DNA of 64,000 nucleotides from CAWUIO01 sp963922455 (GCA_963922455.1 CAWUIO010000012.1:22312-86311); one strand, 5' to 3'; shown: positions 27,601 through 37,052, counted from the first letter of the stretch. Numbers and translations: made by a program. Notes: a model not told the origin generated them from the sequence alone.

Positions 27601-29861
27601 TCATTTCGGCCAACCCGGGCAATTATGAAGTATATCTGAGTGTAACCGATAATGTTAACCCGCCTGTACTCGATACATTGAATTGGGAGATAAGGGCATT
27701 ACCAGTTAATCTATCTCCTCAATTAACCGTGGTTTTAAATCCACAGACCGAAACAGGCACAACGATTACCGGCCTGGCCATTGTCAGTGCTCAGGATAAT
27801 GAAAATGATGCCTTACAGTACAGTGCTGAAGGACTCCCCGCATCATTAAATATGGATCCGGCCAGCGGTTTAGTAAGTGGCAACCTGAGCGCAAACCCGG
27901 GTATATACGAAGTGACAGTAAACGTTAGCGACAATACAAATCCAGCGGTAAGTACCTTGGTAAACTGGGAGGTGACTTCTGTACCGGTCAATCAAGCCCC
28001 CCAAGTTAGTGTTGCCTTAAACCCGCAAACTGAAGAAGGCGCTACCGTGAGTGACTTGGCCATCGTTAATGCCCAGGATACTGAAAATGACCCCTTAACG
28101 TATGATGCATTGGGCCTTCCCCAAGGTTTAATGATGGATAAGGCTAGTGGTTTGGTAAGTGGAACCTTAAATGCCACTCCTGGAATGTATGACGTTACGG
28201 TGCAGGTTACTGATAGTATCAATGCCGCCGTTAGTGTTAGCGTAAATTGGGAAATAACGGCCAGGCCCGTCCCCGAAAAATTCTTTATTAGCCTAGAAGC
28301 AGAATGTGCCGAACAAGGAAGTAACTGGACCAAAGAAAGCTCGCCCGATGCATCAGAAGGTGAATTTATAGTCTTTTTGGCCGATGACTTGAGCAATAAA
28401 AGAGCGCAACCTCAGGATGTAAGCCCCGAAAGTATCCTACGCTTTCCTTTTGAAGTAACCCATACAGATAATTATGAAGTTTTTGCCCGCCTTTCTGCCC
28501 CAGATGCCGGAGGGGACTCCTATTGGATACGTTTTGACGAAAGTGGCCCTTGGCACTATGTATACTGTTTCCAAATCATTGGCAAAGGTTTCCGTTGGTT
28601 GAAAATTACATCTTCAACCATTAGTAGCCCGGTAAGCTTAGAAGCAGGAAGTCACGTGATGGAAATCCTGTACCGTGAAAACGGAACGCTCCTGGATAAA
28701 TTTATGCTACGTCGGGATGGCTTAACTCCACAGGGTATGGGAGAAGTTGCCGAAAATACTTGCCAAAGTACCAATGAAGCGCCAGTGGCACTTGCCCAAT
28801 CTGACGTGAATCAAGGCTTAGCTCCTTTATCAGTTAATTTAGATGCTTCCGGATCAACCGATGATAAAGGAATTGTGTCTTATGAGTGGTCATGGATGGA
28901 AGGAGATGAGTCTCGTACAGCCCAAGGGGTACAAACCCAAGTTAGTTTCCCTGAAGGGACTTACCAAGTAAGCTTGACGGTACGTGATGAAGAGGGCTTA
29001 GAAAGTCAAAGCTCACTCTTAATAATTTCTGAGGGCCCAGTCATGACCCAGTCTCCTATACGGATTAATGCCGGAGGACCGGAGCTTGATGCCAACGGTC
29101 TTACATTCATCGCTGACAATTATTTCTCTGTTAATACCAAATCGTTTACCATTAAAGATCTTAGTGCTGATATTTTGAATACAGATGCTGATGCCCTGTA
29201 CCAAACAGAAAGAAGTAGTATTAATGATTTGGAAGAATTTACTTACAACATTCCAGTAGAAAACGGTAGCTACCTGGTTAGGGTCCACTTAGCTGAGATT
29301 TACTGGGGAGCCCCCACAGCGGGACCGGGCGGAGCCAACCGTAGAGTACTTAGTGCTACTCTGGAAGGACAAGCAATGCCTGGGCTTACAGACCTAGATT
29401 TAAATGCCCAAGTAGGTCCCATCACAGCCTTGATCGTAGAACAAGAAGTGGAAGTTAGCGATCAATCCATGGACATTGCTTTCTCGGCTTCTGTAAATCA
29501 AGCAAAGGTTTCTGCTATTGAACTGATTCCTAATGCAAATGCTCAAATGAGCTCACTTGCTAATCAGAATAACGCGCCTCAATCAGAAAGCGAAGTAATT
29601 TACATTAAGCGAGTGTATGAAAATCCGCTGATAGCAGGGCAAGATTTACATGTGGAGCTTAGTTCTCCTTATAATGGAGATATCCAATTTGATATTTATT
29701 CGGAAAATGGACTTCATGTAGCCAGTGGTTTAAAATTGCTTAGCAATGAATCACTCCTACAACTAGATCTATCCAACCTTGATCTGAAAATGGGTATTTA
29801 TTATCTATATGTGCAAGGGGTAGGCATAAAAAATGAAGCCCAACGATTAATAAAAAATTAA
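24636..29861 (+). CDS. Large secreted kelch/carbohydrate-binding/Ig/PKD/malectin protein with T9SS signal
   Basis: A 1741-residue modular surface protein. A signal peptide (1-32, ending DSKAQ) is followed by two kelch-repeat blocks (about 30-350 and 365-660; repeats such as YVFGGF and IYAIGGA). Then come a beta-sandwich (675-770), a CBM6/35-like module (773-920, EAECAQIGSNW) and three putative Ig/cadherin-like repeats of 94 residues (from 929, 1023 and 1117; LxxNPQTExG...SGLVSGxLxANPG). A second EAECA module (1218-1375), a PKD domain (1381-1466), a malectin-like domain (1472-1638) and a type A T9SS sorting domain (1655-1741) complete it. It should be exported and anchored at the outer surface and bind glycans. 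No catalytic domain is evident. The next gene is a paralogue. Confidence 0.85.
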   Translation: MIFGIKLHLNDYLRIALVFLCIVAIYPDSKAQVCEGEWFVQEDQAARGDWKRHESGFVELNGKFYLLGGRGNKEIAVYDPQSKIWSRTHTLLNNIHHFQALAYDNKIYIMGALTDNFPNEDPYPNILIYDPVQNTLTDGPEVPEARRRGSSGVVLYQDKFYIVGGNRNGHRSKMEDGTTPAHVSWFDCYDPVNDTWEILADAPHARDHFHAAVFQDKMFVAGGRRSSQDIPSVGSAGDTEVAVDVYDFTNNRWLVAGENPSDLPSPRAGASNAILGNELLVIGGETTDNLESLLRVEALDLDLGTWRRLDDLNTGRHGTQAIVYQGDVYLAAGSEQPGNDEITNQEDFMEAYSCDGPLYQWQNKTNSFSTHLEGPAVQVEDKIYVFGGFVDALAASNICEYYDASTDTWTQLPNMLDAVTHLGAVRIGDEIWLPGGFDSGESALSTVQIFNMTSQTWRYGPELPEPFASNGVARLGNQVHVFGGLQFNRIDANTNHYFYDLDYPELGWQRAAPFTNGRNHFSTVTQRGKIYAIGGATGHDIPPVPEDLPTVTVYDPVSDSWTTLADLPASRSHNDPGSFITPDGRIITVGGRSFFGVTSGDAKLTMEEITIYDPISNTWMEFGVQEARRLAPFARLVGNEMFIGSGGTRWDTPTSELKCTKVNFSEIKELGFSAKATSFQLNIGETADLTALLWTLYGETTVTLDIQSGAEWLSLNNPPASAISEGVPVYATIQTQNVSSGTYQAVLVASAPGFTSATLQIDLVLENPNQIGSSAWLEAECAQIGSNWMEESSADASKGNYVVYRGASNSINRAPEDIPENYVRFPLDMSEGGVYHIFARYKAFDHSQNSFWVRLNDGEWIKWWQGLDPSTEFRWAKIAATTFTLLSGNNTLDIAYREKGAQLDKIYVDQTGQQPTDLGTEGSNCTNPSPNLPPQLTLVPDLQSEEGSEISNLSIVSALDNENDVLIYNATGLPEGLSMSQTTGLVSGIISANPGNYEVYLSVTDNVNPPVLDTLNWEIRALPVNLSPQLTVVLNPQTETGTTITGLAIVSAQDNENDALQYSAEGLPASLNMDPASGLVSGNLSANPGIYEVTVNVSDNTNPAVSTLVNWEVTSVPVNQAPQVSVALNPQTEEGATVSDLAIVNAQDTENDPLTYDALGLPQGLMMDKASGLVSGTLNATPGMYDVTVQVTDSINAAVSVSVNWEITARPVPEKFFISLEAECAEQGSNWTKESSPDASEGEFIVFLADDLSNKRAQPQDVSPESILRFPFEVTHTDNYEVFARLSAPDAGGDSYWIRFDESGPWHYVYCFQIIGKGFRWLKITSSTISSPVSLEAGSHVMEILYRENGTLLDKFMLRRDGLTPQGMGEVAENTCQSTNEAPVALAQSDVNQGLAPLSVNLDASGSTDDKGIVSYEWSWMEGDESRTAQGVQTQVSFPEGTYQVSLTVRDEEGLESQSSLLIISEGPVMTQSPIRINAGGPELDANGLTFIADNYFSVNTKSFTIKDLSADILNTDADALYQTERSSINDLEEFTYNIPVENGSYLVRVHLAEIYWGAPTAGPGGANRRVLSATLEGQAMPGLTDLDLNAQVGPITALIVEQEVEVSDQSMDIAFSASVNQAKVSAIELIPNANAQMSSLANQNNAPQSESEVIYIKRVYENPLIAGQDLHVELSSPYNGDIQFDIYSENGLHVASGLKLLSNESLLQLDLSNLDLKMGIYYLYVQGVGIKNEAQRLIKN

Positions 29862-29945
29862 AAACGTATTCACCAGTTTACCCAAGGCCCAGTCACTTGA
29901 ATGGGCCTATACGATAAGCCTCTGGCTATAATTATTGAAATAACT

Positions 29946-32900
29946 ATGATCAACAAGATTACAGGTATAAGAAAATGTTTATCTCTTCGTCAGATATTCA
30001 TCATAACTACAATTTTAGGATGCATAGCTTTGGTATCTTTTGGCTTTCATCCTAAAAAATATGTCCCTGAAACCAACATAGGTACTTGGAATACACTATT
30101 AAAACCCATCCTCGCAGAAATTAACTTTTATTTCCCAGAGGATACTTCCAAGATCAAAGAAAAAATGGAAAGCCCTAAGGCTTCTATTCAAAACTATTTG
30201 GAGCCTACTCCTTATACAGAGAAGCCACCCTTCCAGATTGAAGTACTCGAGGATTTCAATTGGATAGATTTAGCACCTAGCTATTTTACCCATTTGGAAG
30301 GCCAATGTATAACTCACAATGGATTATTTTATTCATTCGGGGGTATTACCGACAGCTTTGACTGGAATGCCGATGGTAACTTTGAGCTTTCTACCACCGG
30401 AAAAAGCGAAGTGTATAATCCTATAAACAATGAGTGGACTGTATTGCCCGATATGCCCTTGGGAGTAAGCCACGTAGGGATTGCCCGTATTGGTGATGAC
30501 ATATGGATTCCTGGTGGTTTTACGACAGACCGTAGACCTACTGATATAGTACAAATTTTTAATACGAAAACGCAAACTTGGCGTTTAGGCCCTTCACTGC
30601 CTGAACTTATTGCATCCAATGGAGTTGCTCGGCTGGGCAAACAAATCCACTTGTTTGGTGGCTTGGAAAAGGATAGGGCTACCGATATTCCTCGCCATTA
30701 TGTTTGGGACACTGAAAACCCACAGGCAGGCTGGCAACAAGCTGCCCCGCTTGATCTGCCTCGTAACCATTTTAGCGCAGTTACCGTCGGAGGTAGAATT
30801 TATGCCGTGGGGGGAGCCTTTGGACACGATATCCCACCCGTACCCGAAGATGTAATGTTTGTACACGCCTATGACCCCTACCTTGATTTATGGACCAAAA
30901 AAGCTGATTTACCAGCTCGCCGTTCACACAATGACCCTGGGACTTTTGCCACCAGTGATGGCAAAATTGTAACCGTAGGGGGGCGGTCATTTTTTGGGGT
31001 TACCGATGGGAATGCCAAACTGACCATGGAAGAAGTTACTATTTACGACCCAGAATTGAATTTTTGGCAAGAGTTAGGCACCCAAGAATTAAGACGGTTG
31101 GCTCCTAACGCTCGGGTGATAAATGATGAACTTTATGTAGGTAATGGGGGGGCTAGATGGGATATACCCCTCAGCGAATTGAAAAAAACCGCGTTTGAGC
31201 GGCCCAAACGAACTGAGCTAGGGTTTTGGCCATCAAAAATAGAAATTGAGCTTGCTCCTAACGAAAATCACAATCTTAAAACCCTGCTTTGGACATATTT
31301 TGGGAACACACCCTTCTTCCTCAACGAAACGGCCATGCCCAATTGGATTGAGGCCTCTTTTAGTCATCAAAGCACGGATAATTTTGGGGTCCCCATCGAG
31401 TTGTTTATGAACACCGGCGATTTACAACCTGGATCGTATGAAGCTCAATTAAGTGCTACAGCTCCTGGCTATGCATCTGCTCAGCTGGATATTGTACTAA
31501 ATGTGGTTCCCCCAGAACAAAAAAATAATGAAATTTGGTTGGAAGCCGAGTGTGCCCAAGTAGGAAGCAATTGGATCATCGAGAAGGATGTAACTGCCTC
31601 TAATGGGGAGTATGTATATGTGAAAGATTTGAAAAGTATTGGAGCCCCACCCACCGATCTACCCGAAAACCGGGTACGCTTCGAATTTAATAACGAGGTA
31701 GCCGGAAATTATACCTTACAAGCCCGTATCCTGGCCGCATCCTCTGCAGCCAATTCCTATTGGGCTCGCCTCAATGAAGGCCCCTGGATACAATGGTGGT
31801 CTGGAATTGAAATCGGAGATAAATTCCGTTGGTTTACTTTGCCCAATGCCAACCTAAGCCTGATGGAAGGAATCAATACCATTGACTTCGCATACCGTGA
31901 GCCTACAACCCTACTCGATAAAATTGTTCTTTCCCGTGAGCCTCTCACAGTAAAGGGTTTGGGAGCTACCGACAAAGGCTGTTTCAGGTCTACAAGAAGC
32001 CAATCAAGCCTTCCGAAAGCCCTCATAGAAACCAACCTCAACAGTGGTACCGCCCCTCTTGAGCTTAACCTCAATGCCTTTAAGTCTACGGCTCCCAACG
32101 GACAAATAGTAAGCTACAGTTGGGAATGGGTATTTAACGGAGATATTATTAAAATATCTGGCCCCGAATTAAATCTGAATTTTTCTCAGGAGGGCACCTA
32201 TACGATCGTATTGAGGGTAGAAGATGAGTCTGGAACCCAGTCCAGCGATATGGTACAAATACGGGTTTTAAAACCAGGAACCCTAGAAGAAGAAATCATT
32301 CTAGAAGCTGAATGCGCCGAGTGGAATGGGGAAATTTGGGAACTGGAGCCCTCCAATCTAGCTTCCGGAGGATTTTCCATGGTGCCCAAAACAGCCAAGA
32401 GCTTGTTTCCTGCCCCACCTGACCTGCCAGAAAACCGAATTAGATTTCAGATGGACCTGCCCCAAGCTGGAACCTATTATGGATTTGCCCGCATTTTGGC
32501 GCCAAGCTCCCAAAATGACTCCTATTGGATCCGAGTGGACGAGGGAGAATGGATCCTCTGGTTTGACGGTATAAAAATAGATGATGAATTTAGCTGGAAT
32601 CCCCTAAAAAGTAACCAAGGTGCCAATAAGTTCCAATGGGATGCCGGCCGCCACACCATTGACATTGCTTTCCGGGAACCCGGCGCCCAACTGGATAAAC
32701 TCATCTTGAAAAGTGAAAATGTAAGCCCTAGTGGTTTAGGGCCCAAACCAAGCATTCTTTGCGATTATTCCATAAACCTAGCTCCCAATGCCCTGGCGGG
32801 ACCTGATTTAGAAATAGAAGACCTGGGAGGGGATGGTAAAGAGTTTGTCCAACTAAGTGCGGCAAACTCAAATGACCCAGATGGGACTATCATTGCCTAT

Positions 32901-34304
32901 CGTTGGTTTTTGGGCAATGAACTTATCTCAAACCAAAAAGAGTTTACCTATGAATTTGATCTGGGTGTACAAACGCTCCGTCTGGAAGTAGAAGATAACA
33001 ATCAAGCTATCTCCCATACCAATCTAAACATTAACGTGGTTTCTGGCTGTTTGCCACCTCCCACTCCCTGGCTTAGCCTTGATCTAGGGCCCGTGAGCAA
33101 GCCGGGGAACGTTTGCTTCCAAGCTCAAACAAACACCTTCCAAGTCTTGGGATCTGGAAAAGATATTGGGGCCCGAGAAGATGAAGGCCACTTGATGTAT
33201 CAAACCCTAAATTGCGATTTTATCTTTACCGCACGCCTGAACGAATTCATAAACTTCGGTACCAATTCCGAAGCCGGTTTAATGATACGGAGCGATGATT
33301 CACCGCAAGCCGTCAATGCGGCGCTCATGCTCACCCCGCAAAATGTATTAACTTTCCAGTTCCGGGAGACGCCAGGAGCCTTTGCCAGAAGCCAACCCAT
33401 AGCCAACATTGCCCCCCCGCAATGGATGCGCCTGCAAAAACAAGCTAGCCTCATCAGCGCTTTCTATTCACCCGATGGACTTACTTGGACAAAAATTGCT
33501 GAGACTAACCTAGATTTTCCCGAAAACTTCCTGCTCGGCCTAGTGGTAAGCCAGCGTAATGCCGCCAATCAACTCTGTCTAGCCGATTTTGGGGAAGTAA
33601 AAGTAGAAACCTTGCCTTGCAACCCTAGCTCAGAACTCAGTATAAACTTGATTGATGCTACCCATGAAATTGCGGTCACAGAATTGCTAGATGGAGGCCA
33701 ATATCCAATTGAATTATTTCCTACGTTTTCTATGGATGTGGTACAGTTTCCCGAAGGCACCCGTAGCATAGCATACGATCTTCAAGGACCATTGCCCAAC
33801 ATACGGGTAGAAAACGTGATCCCTTACACACTATTTGGAGACGATCCTGGTGATTATTTTGGCGAAACCCCCTTACCTGGTGATTACCAACTGAGAATAC
33901 AAGTGTATGATTCCGTTCGGGCCGGGGGAAATATGCTACTGGAAGAAAATTATAACTTTGCCTTTGTGACTACGGCCCAGACTACTTCTAAGAATACCGT
34001 GCCGAACCTTCCTCGAACCGATGAGAATCCAGAAGTCAAGCGTTTGATTAATGCCTACGCGAATCCTCTACGGGGTAATAAATTGGTCTTAGAATTTTCG
34101 GGAGCAGTACAAGAGGAAATTAGCCTACAAGTATTTGATCCAAGCGGGCGCTTGTTGTACAATGGCAAAGCGCAAGCCGATGCGGGGCAATCCAAAATTA
34201 ATATAGATTTTAGCGGTGTTAACCTTCCAAGTGGCCAAGTGATGTTACTACTGCGAGGAAAAGGTATTGAGAAAAGAAGCCTCAAATTAATGATCTCCCG
34301 TTAA
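29946..34304 (+). CDS. Large kelch/carbohydrate-binding/PKD/DUF1349 protein with T9SS signal
   Basis: Translated from the ATG at 29946 (MINKITGIRK), the protein has 1452 residues; the open frame reaches 29901, but a 7-bp hairpin (29885-29908) overlaps that start. A hydrophobic export segment (RQIFIITTILGCIALVSFGF) precedes one kelch block that is clearly homologous to the second kelch block of the upstream protein (shared HDIPPVPED, RSHNDPG, GGRSFFGVT). It continues with CBM-like EAECAQ modules (coding 31540-31980 and 32290-32760), PKD-type domains (32010-32270 and 32780-33045), a DUF1349-like concanavalin sandwich (33060-33620), an ENVxPYxLFG module (33630-33970) and a T9SS type A tail. It is a tandem paralogue with a partly different domain set. 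A strong terminator follows. Confidence 0.83.
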   Translation: MINKITGIRKCLSLRQIFIITTILGCIALVSFGFHPKKYVPETNIGTWNTLLKPILAEINFYFPEDTSKIKEKMESPKASIQNYLEPTPYTEKPPFQIEVLEDFNWIDLAPSYFTHLEGQCITHNGLFYSFGGITDSFDWNADGNFELSTTGKSEVYNPINNEWTVLPDMPLGVSHVGIARIGDDIWIPGGFTTDRRPTDIVQIFNTKTQTWRLGPSLPELIASNGVARLGKQIHLFGGLEKDRATDIPRHYVWDTENPQAGWQQAAPLDLPRNHFSAVTVGGRIYAVGGAFGHDIPPVPEDVMFVHAYDPYLDLWTKKADLPARRSHNDPGTFATSDGKIVTVGGRSFFGVTDGNAKLTMEEVTIYDPELNFWQELGTQELRRLAPNARVINDELYVGNGGARWDIPLSELKKTAFERPKRTELGFWPSKIEIELAPNENHNLKTLLWTYFGNTPFFLNETAMPNWIEASFSHQSTDNFGVPIELFMNTGDLQPGSYEAQLSATAPGYASAQLDIVLNVVPPEQKNNEIWLEAECAQVGSNWIIEKDVTASNGEYVYVKDLKSIGAPPTDLPENRVRFEFNNEVAGNYTLQARILAASSAANSYWARLNEGPWIQWWSGIEIGDKFRWFTLPNANLSLMEGINTIDFAYREPTTLLDKIVLSREPLTVKGLGATDKGCFRSTRSQSSLPKALIETNLNSGTAPLELNLNAFKSTAPNGQIVSYSWEWVFNGDIIKISGPELNLNFSQEGTYTIVLRVEDESGTQSSDMVQIRVLKPGTLEEEIILEAECAEWNGEIWELEPSNLASGGFSMVPKTAKSLFPAPPDLPENRIRFQMDLPQAGTYYGFARILAPSSQNDSYWIRVDEGEWILWFDGIKIDDEFSWNPLKSNQGANKFQWDAGRHTIDIAFREPGAQLDKLILKSENVSPSGLGPKPSILCDYSINLAPNALAGPDLEIEDLGGDGKEFVQLSAANSNDPDGTIIAYRWFLGNELISNQKEFTYEFDLGVQTLRLEVEDNNQAISHTNLNINVVSGCLPPPTPWLSLDLGPVSKPGNVCFQAQTNTFQVLGSGKDIGAREDEGHLMYQTLNCDFIFTARLNEFINFGTNSEAGLMIRSDDSPQAVNAALMLTPQNVLTFQFRETPGAFARSQPIANIAPPQWMRLQKQASLISAFYSPDGLTWTKIAETNLDFPENFLLGLVVSQRNAANQLCLADFGEVKVETLPCNPSSELSINLIDATHEIAVTELLDGGQYPIELFPTFSMDVVQFPEGTRSIAYDLQGPLPNIRVENVIPYTLFGDDPGDYFGETPLPGDYQLRIQVYDSVRAGGNMLLEENYNFAFVTTAQTTSKNTVPNLPRTDENPEVKRLINAYANPLRGNKLVLEFSGAVQEEISLQVFDPSGRLLYNGKAQADAGQSKINIDFSGVNLPSGQVMLLLRGKGIEKRSLKLMISR

Positions 34305-34326
34305 AGAAATTTTTCTAGACTTTTTG

Positions 34327-34357
34327 GAGGTGAGTAAATACACTCACCTCTTTTTTT
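34327..34357 (+). terminator. Strong Rho-independent terminator
   Basis: GAGGTGAGT (34327-34335) pairs perfectly with ACTCACCTC (34342-34350) around a 6-nt loop and is followed by seven T. It lies 23 bp after the stop of the kelch/DUF1349 gene. Confidence 0.93.
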
Positions 34358-34415
34358 GGGCCAAGCTAAGCCTAGACCTTCCCAAAGTATGTTTAAAGCA
34401 TATTTTGCTAAACCC

Positions 34416-34544
34416 GGGGCTTCCCCGCGCCAAAAATTGGGAGCAAGTATATCCCAAAGTGCCAGCGCGGGTCGGGCTCTCGCTACTCGCCTGCCAACCC
34501 ACAATCCAGCGGCGGGCTCAAACATGCCGCTCCATCCCTAAGCC
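34416..34544 (+). repeat. Dispersed GC-rich structured element, copy 7 (T-A class)
   Basis: It runs from GGGGCTTCCCCGCGC to CCCTAAGCC, with stem B CCCGCGC/GCGCGGG. It is sense to the upstream gene and lies 59 bp past its terminator. The rest of the 34305-34809 intergenic region is otherwise featureless. Confidence 0.88.
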
Positions 34545-34809
34545 AAGTACTTACCCTTTGACCGAATTGTTTACAAGTAAGTAGGTATACGGAAATACTC
34601 TACAGAACTGTAAAACATTTACCTCTCTTGTTTTTCTGAGCGATGAGTAGGCAATACGTATGCTCATAGCCTAAGGTAACGTAATCCATATCTATAAAAA
34701 AACTCCTTGACCTTTTGCCAAGACAGGGAAATACGGGGCATTTTTGACCTTAATTTGTGTATTATTGTGTATACTTGTTATCAGACAATTTGCTCAGATA
34801 ATCAATCAT

Positions 34810-36000
34810 ATGCTTACGTGTCAAAGAAAGGCCTTTCAGCTACCCGAAGAACTGGTCTATTTAAACCACGCCTTTATGTCTCCGCTTCTTAAAGAAGTAG
34901 AAGATGCGGGTATCCAAGGGATGATGGCTCAACGTCAACCCTCCCGCATGGCCACCCAAGATTTTTTTGAACCGGCAGATCAGCTAAGGCGTTTGTATGC
35001 TAAGCTTTTAGATGCACCCGAACCAAACCGTTTTGCCATTTGCCCTTCGGTATCGTACGGCTTAGCCAATGTTGCCCGTAACCTTTCCTTGCAAAAAGGA
35101 GAAAGAATCTTGGTGGTGGGGGAGCAATTTCCAAGTAATATCTATCCCTGGTATCGAGTAGCCGAAGAAAATGATGGCAAGCTTGACTTTGTAAACCCGC
35201 CCGATACCCTAGTGCATAGAGGGAAGAAATGGAACGAGGAAATCTTACATGCAATTGATGAAAAAACTCGTATGGTTGCCCTATCCCATGTTCATTGGGC
35301 AGACGGAACCCTTTTTGACTTGATAAAAATTCGGGAAGCCTGTGACCAAGTAGGCGCTTGCTTGGTAATTGATGGAACCCAATCCATTGGTGCTTTTCCA
35401 TTTAGCATCCGGGAAATTAAACCAGATGCCTTGATCACAGCCGCTTACAAATGGCAAATGGGCCCCTATGCCTTTGGCATGGCTTACTATGGACCCGTTT
35501 TTGACCAAGGAATCCCCATTGAAGAAAATTGGATCAATCGGGTACAGAGCGACGACTTTGCCAATTTAGTAAATTACCAATCAGAATATAGAGAACAAGC
35601 CCTACGTTATGAAGTAGGGGAGCGGAGCAATTTTATTATGATACCCATGCAGATAGCTGCGTTAAACCGTATGCTAGACTGGGGGGTAGCCGAAATTCAG
35701 GGCTATGCCCAACGTTTATCAGAGCCTTGGTTGATTCAGATCAGAGAGTTAGGATATCATTTGGAAGAGCCATCGCAAAGGGCCTCTCATTTATTTGGCA
35801 TTCGGCCAAAAGATTCCAGACAAACCGAAGATTTAAAACACCAACTGGCTAAGGCTGGCATACAAGTTTCCCAGAGAGGGGACGCCATACGGGTGTCTAT
35901 TCACGTATACAATCGAGAAGATGATATGCAACGTTTATATGCTTGCCTGCAACATACAGCCCAGGCCATGAATAATACCTCTCGGGTTTTCCTGAGCTAG
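34810..36000 (+). CDS. PLP-dependent aminotransferase class V family protein
   Basis: Translated from the ATG at 34810 (MLTCQRKAFQLPEEL), it has 396 residues; the longer frame from 34744 would add a hydrophobic leader that the family lacks. Fold-type I features are LNHAFMSPL near the start, CPSVSYGLANVARNL (cofactor phosphate-binding loop), LSHVHWADGTLFDL, VIDGTQSIGAF (the Asp contacting the pyridine nitrogen) and the Schiff-base lysine at about residue 214 in ITAAYKWQMGPY. The family includes cysteine desulfurase-like, isopenicillin-N-epimerase-like and kynureninase-like enzymes, and I cannot choose among them. No sulfur-carrier gene is adjacent. It is followed by the PH-domain gene after 18 bp. 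Confidence 0.85.
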   Translation: MLTCQRKAFQLPEELVYLNHAFMSPLLKEVEDAGIQGMMAQRQPSRMATQDFFEPADQLRRLYAKLLDAPEPNRFAICPSVSYGLANVARNLSLQKGERILVVGEQFPSNIYPWYRVAEENDGKLDFVNPPDTLVHRGKKWNEEILHAIDEKTRMVALSHVHWADGTLFDLIKIREACDQVGACLVIDGTQSIGAFPFSIREIKPDALITAAYKWQMGPYAFGMAYYGPVFDQGIPIEENWINRVQSDDFANLVNYQSEYREQALRYEVGERSNFIMIPMQIAALNRMLDWGVAEIQGYAQRLSEPWLIQIRELGYHLEEPSQRASHLFGIRPKDSRQTEDLKHQLAKAGIQVSQRGDAIRVSIHVYNREDDMQRLYACLQHTAQAMNNTSRVFLS

Positions 36001-36018
36001 CAAGCTAATTTTAATGGT

Positions 36019-36567
36019 ATGAGTCAAGCAAATCAATCAAACCGGAGGGAAAGAAGAATTTATAGTACCTCCTTACATTGGGTTATTTTTTCTGAGTCTA
36101 TTGGTATTTTACTTTTGGGCTTTTTTATCAGCTTCCTTGGAGCCAGATATCGAGAGTTTTTGGGAAGTATGACTATGATTATTGAGTATCTTTCCCTCTT
36201 TGTTCTGATCTTTGGTGGGGGTAAATTCTTAATCGAGCTGATACGCCTTCGTACCTCCGAGTTTTTAATCACCTCCGACCGGGTAATCATCAAGGTAGGC
36301 GTAATTCAAAGATCTTCTACCTCAATGCCTTTATCCAAAATTGAAAGCATTGAGATTGATCAGTCTATTTTGGGAAGATTATTGGGCTTTGGGTCCATCC
36401 AAATTACAGGTACGGGTACGGCAGAAAGTAAGTTTGATTATCTAAACAATCCCCATAAATTTCGGAGGAAAATGCAGTTGATTTCAGGGATGGCTTCAGA
36501 TGAAGACAGACAACAGGAAATATCCAATACACAATACAGACGGAGACGCAGACGCCCCCGTCGCTAA
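36019..36567 (+). CDS. Membrane protein with bacterial PH domain (YdbS/YdbT-like)
   Basis: A 182-residue protein with two transmembrane helices (about 25-43 and 55-72) followed by a bacterial pleckstrin-homology domain (about 78-155): EFLITSDRVIIKVGVIQRSS, then MPLSKIESIEIDQSILGRLL, then FGSIQITGTG. This is the usual layout of the bPH2 (YdbS/YdbT) group of unknown function. The C-terminus is an unusual polybasic tail ending RRRRRRPRR that could bind membrane phospholipid or nucleic acid. The gene lies 18 bp after the PLP enzyme and may be co-transcribed. Confidence 0.85.
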   Translation: MSQANQSNRRERRIYSTSLHWVIFSESIGILLLGFFISFLGARYREFLGSMTMIIEYLSLFVLIFGGGKFLIELIRLRTSEFLITSDRVIIKVGVIQRSSTSMPLSKIESIEIDQSILGRLLGFGSIQITGTGTAESKFDYLNNPHKFRRKMQLISGMASDEDRQQEISNTQYRRRRRRPRR

Positions 36568-36605
36568 ATACTAGTCTTCTTAAAATTATAAAGCAGAAAC
36601 AACGC

Positions 36606-36779
36606 TTAGCTTTGGGGTCTTTCCGGTTGAGTGCCGGTACCAGGAACCGGAGCATGACGTCGATCTAATATATTTTGAAACTCGCGACTGGCTTCTTCTC
36701 GAATTTTTTTTGACTCAGCCAACATTTTATCTGCATCGCGCATTAACTTCTCAAATTCTTCGTGTAATCTTCTTGCCAT
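36606..36779 (-). CDS. Small coiled-coil protein, 57 residues
   Basis: An ATG at 36779-36777 opens 57 codons to a TAA at 36606. The product starts MARRLHEEFEKLMRDADKML and continues AESKKIREEASREFQNIL, a strongly amphipathic charged helix, then a Pro-rich end (HAPVPGTGTQPERPQS). The composition is protein-like and the upstream bases are A-rich. I know no family for it. It converges on the PH-domain gene, 38 bp from its stop. Moderately confident that it is real; function unknown. Confidence 0.55.
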   Translation of the reverse strand: MARRLHEEFEKLMRDADKMLAESKKIREEASREFQNILDRRHAPVPGTGTQPERPQS

Positions 36780-37016
36780 GGTGGTAATTTTTTTTTAAGT
36801 CTTTTTCTCTTCCCGATAGCTATGTGAGCTACCCAAATCCCGTAATGAGACTTTGATGCAATTATCAGGCAACAGGAAGCCTGCCAAAAACCTAAGTGCT
36901 TGATGGTAAGAAAATTAAGGGATGGGGATACGGATAATCTATCCAAAAATTACACTAATCTTTTTCATACTGGGAAAAGATCGCAAGTAGGATCACATAC
37001 AAAGCTAGACATGTGC

Positions 37017-37052
37017 AAAGGCCATGTTTATGAAGGAATAAACATGGCCTTT
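37017..37052. terminator. Bidirectional terminator with a 15-bp perfect stem
   Basis: AAAGGCCATGTTTAT (37017-37031) pairs perfectly with ATAAACATGGCCTTT (37038-37052) around a 6-nt loop. T-runs are present on the plus strand, with A-runs giving T on the minus strand. It ends the PAS kinase transcript (minus) 20 bp past its stop. Confidence 0.93.

Noticed and set aside
29885..29908. Hairpin AGGCCCA/TGGGCCT as a terminator between the two kelch genes
   Set aside because: The stem is perfect but there is no T-run after it, so I mention it only as evidence for the start choice and do not call a terminator.
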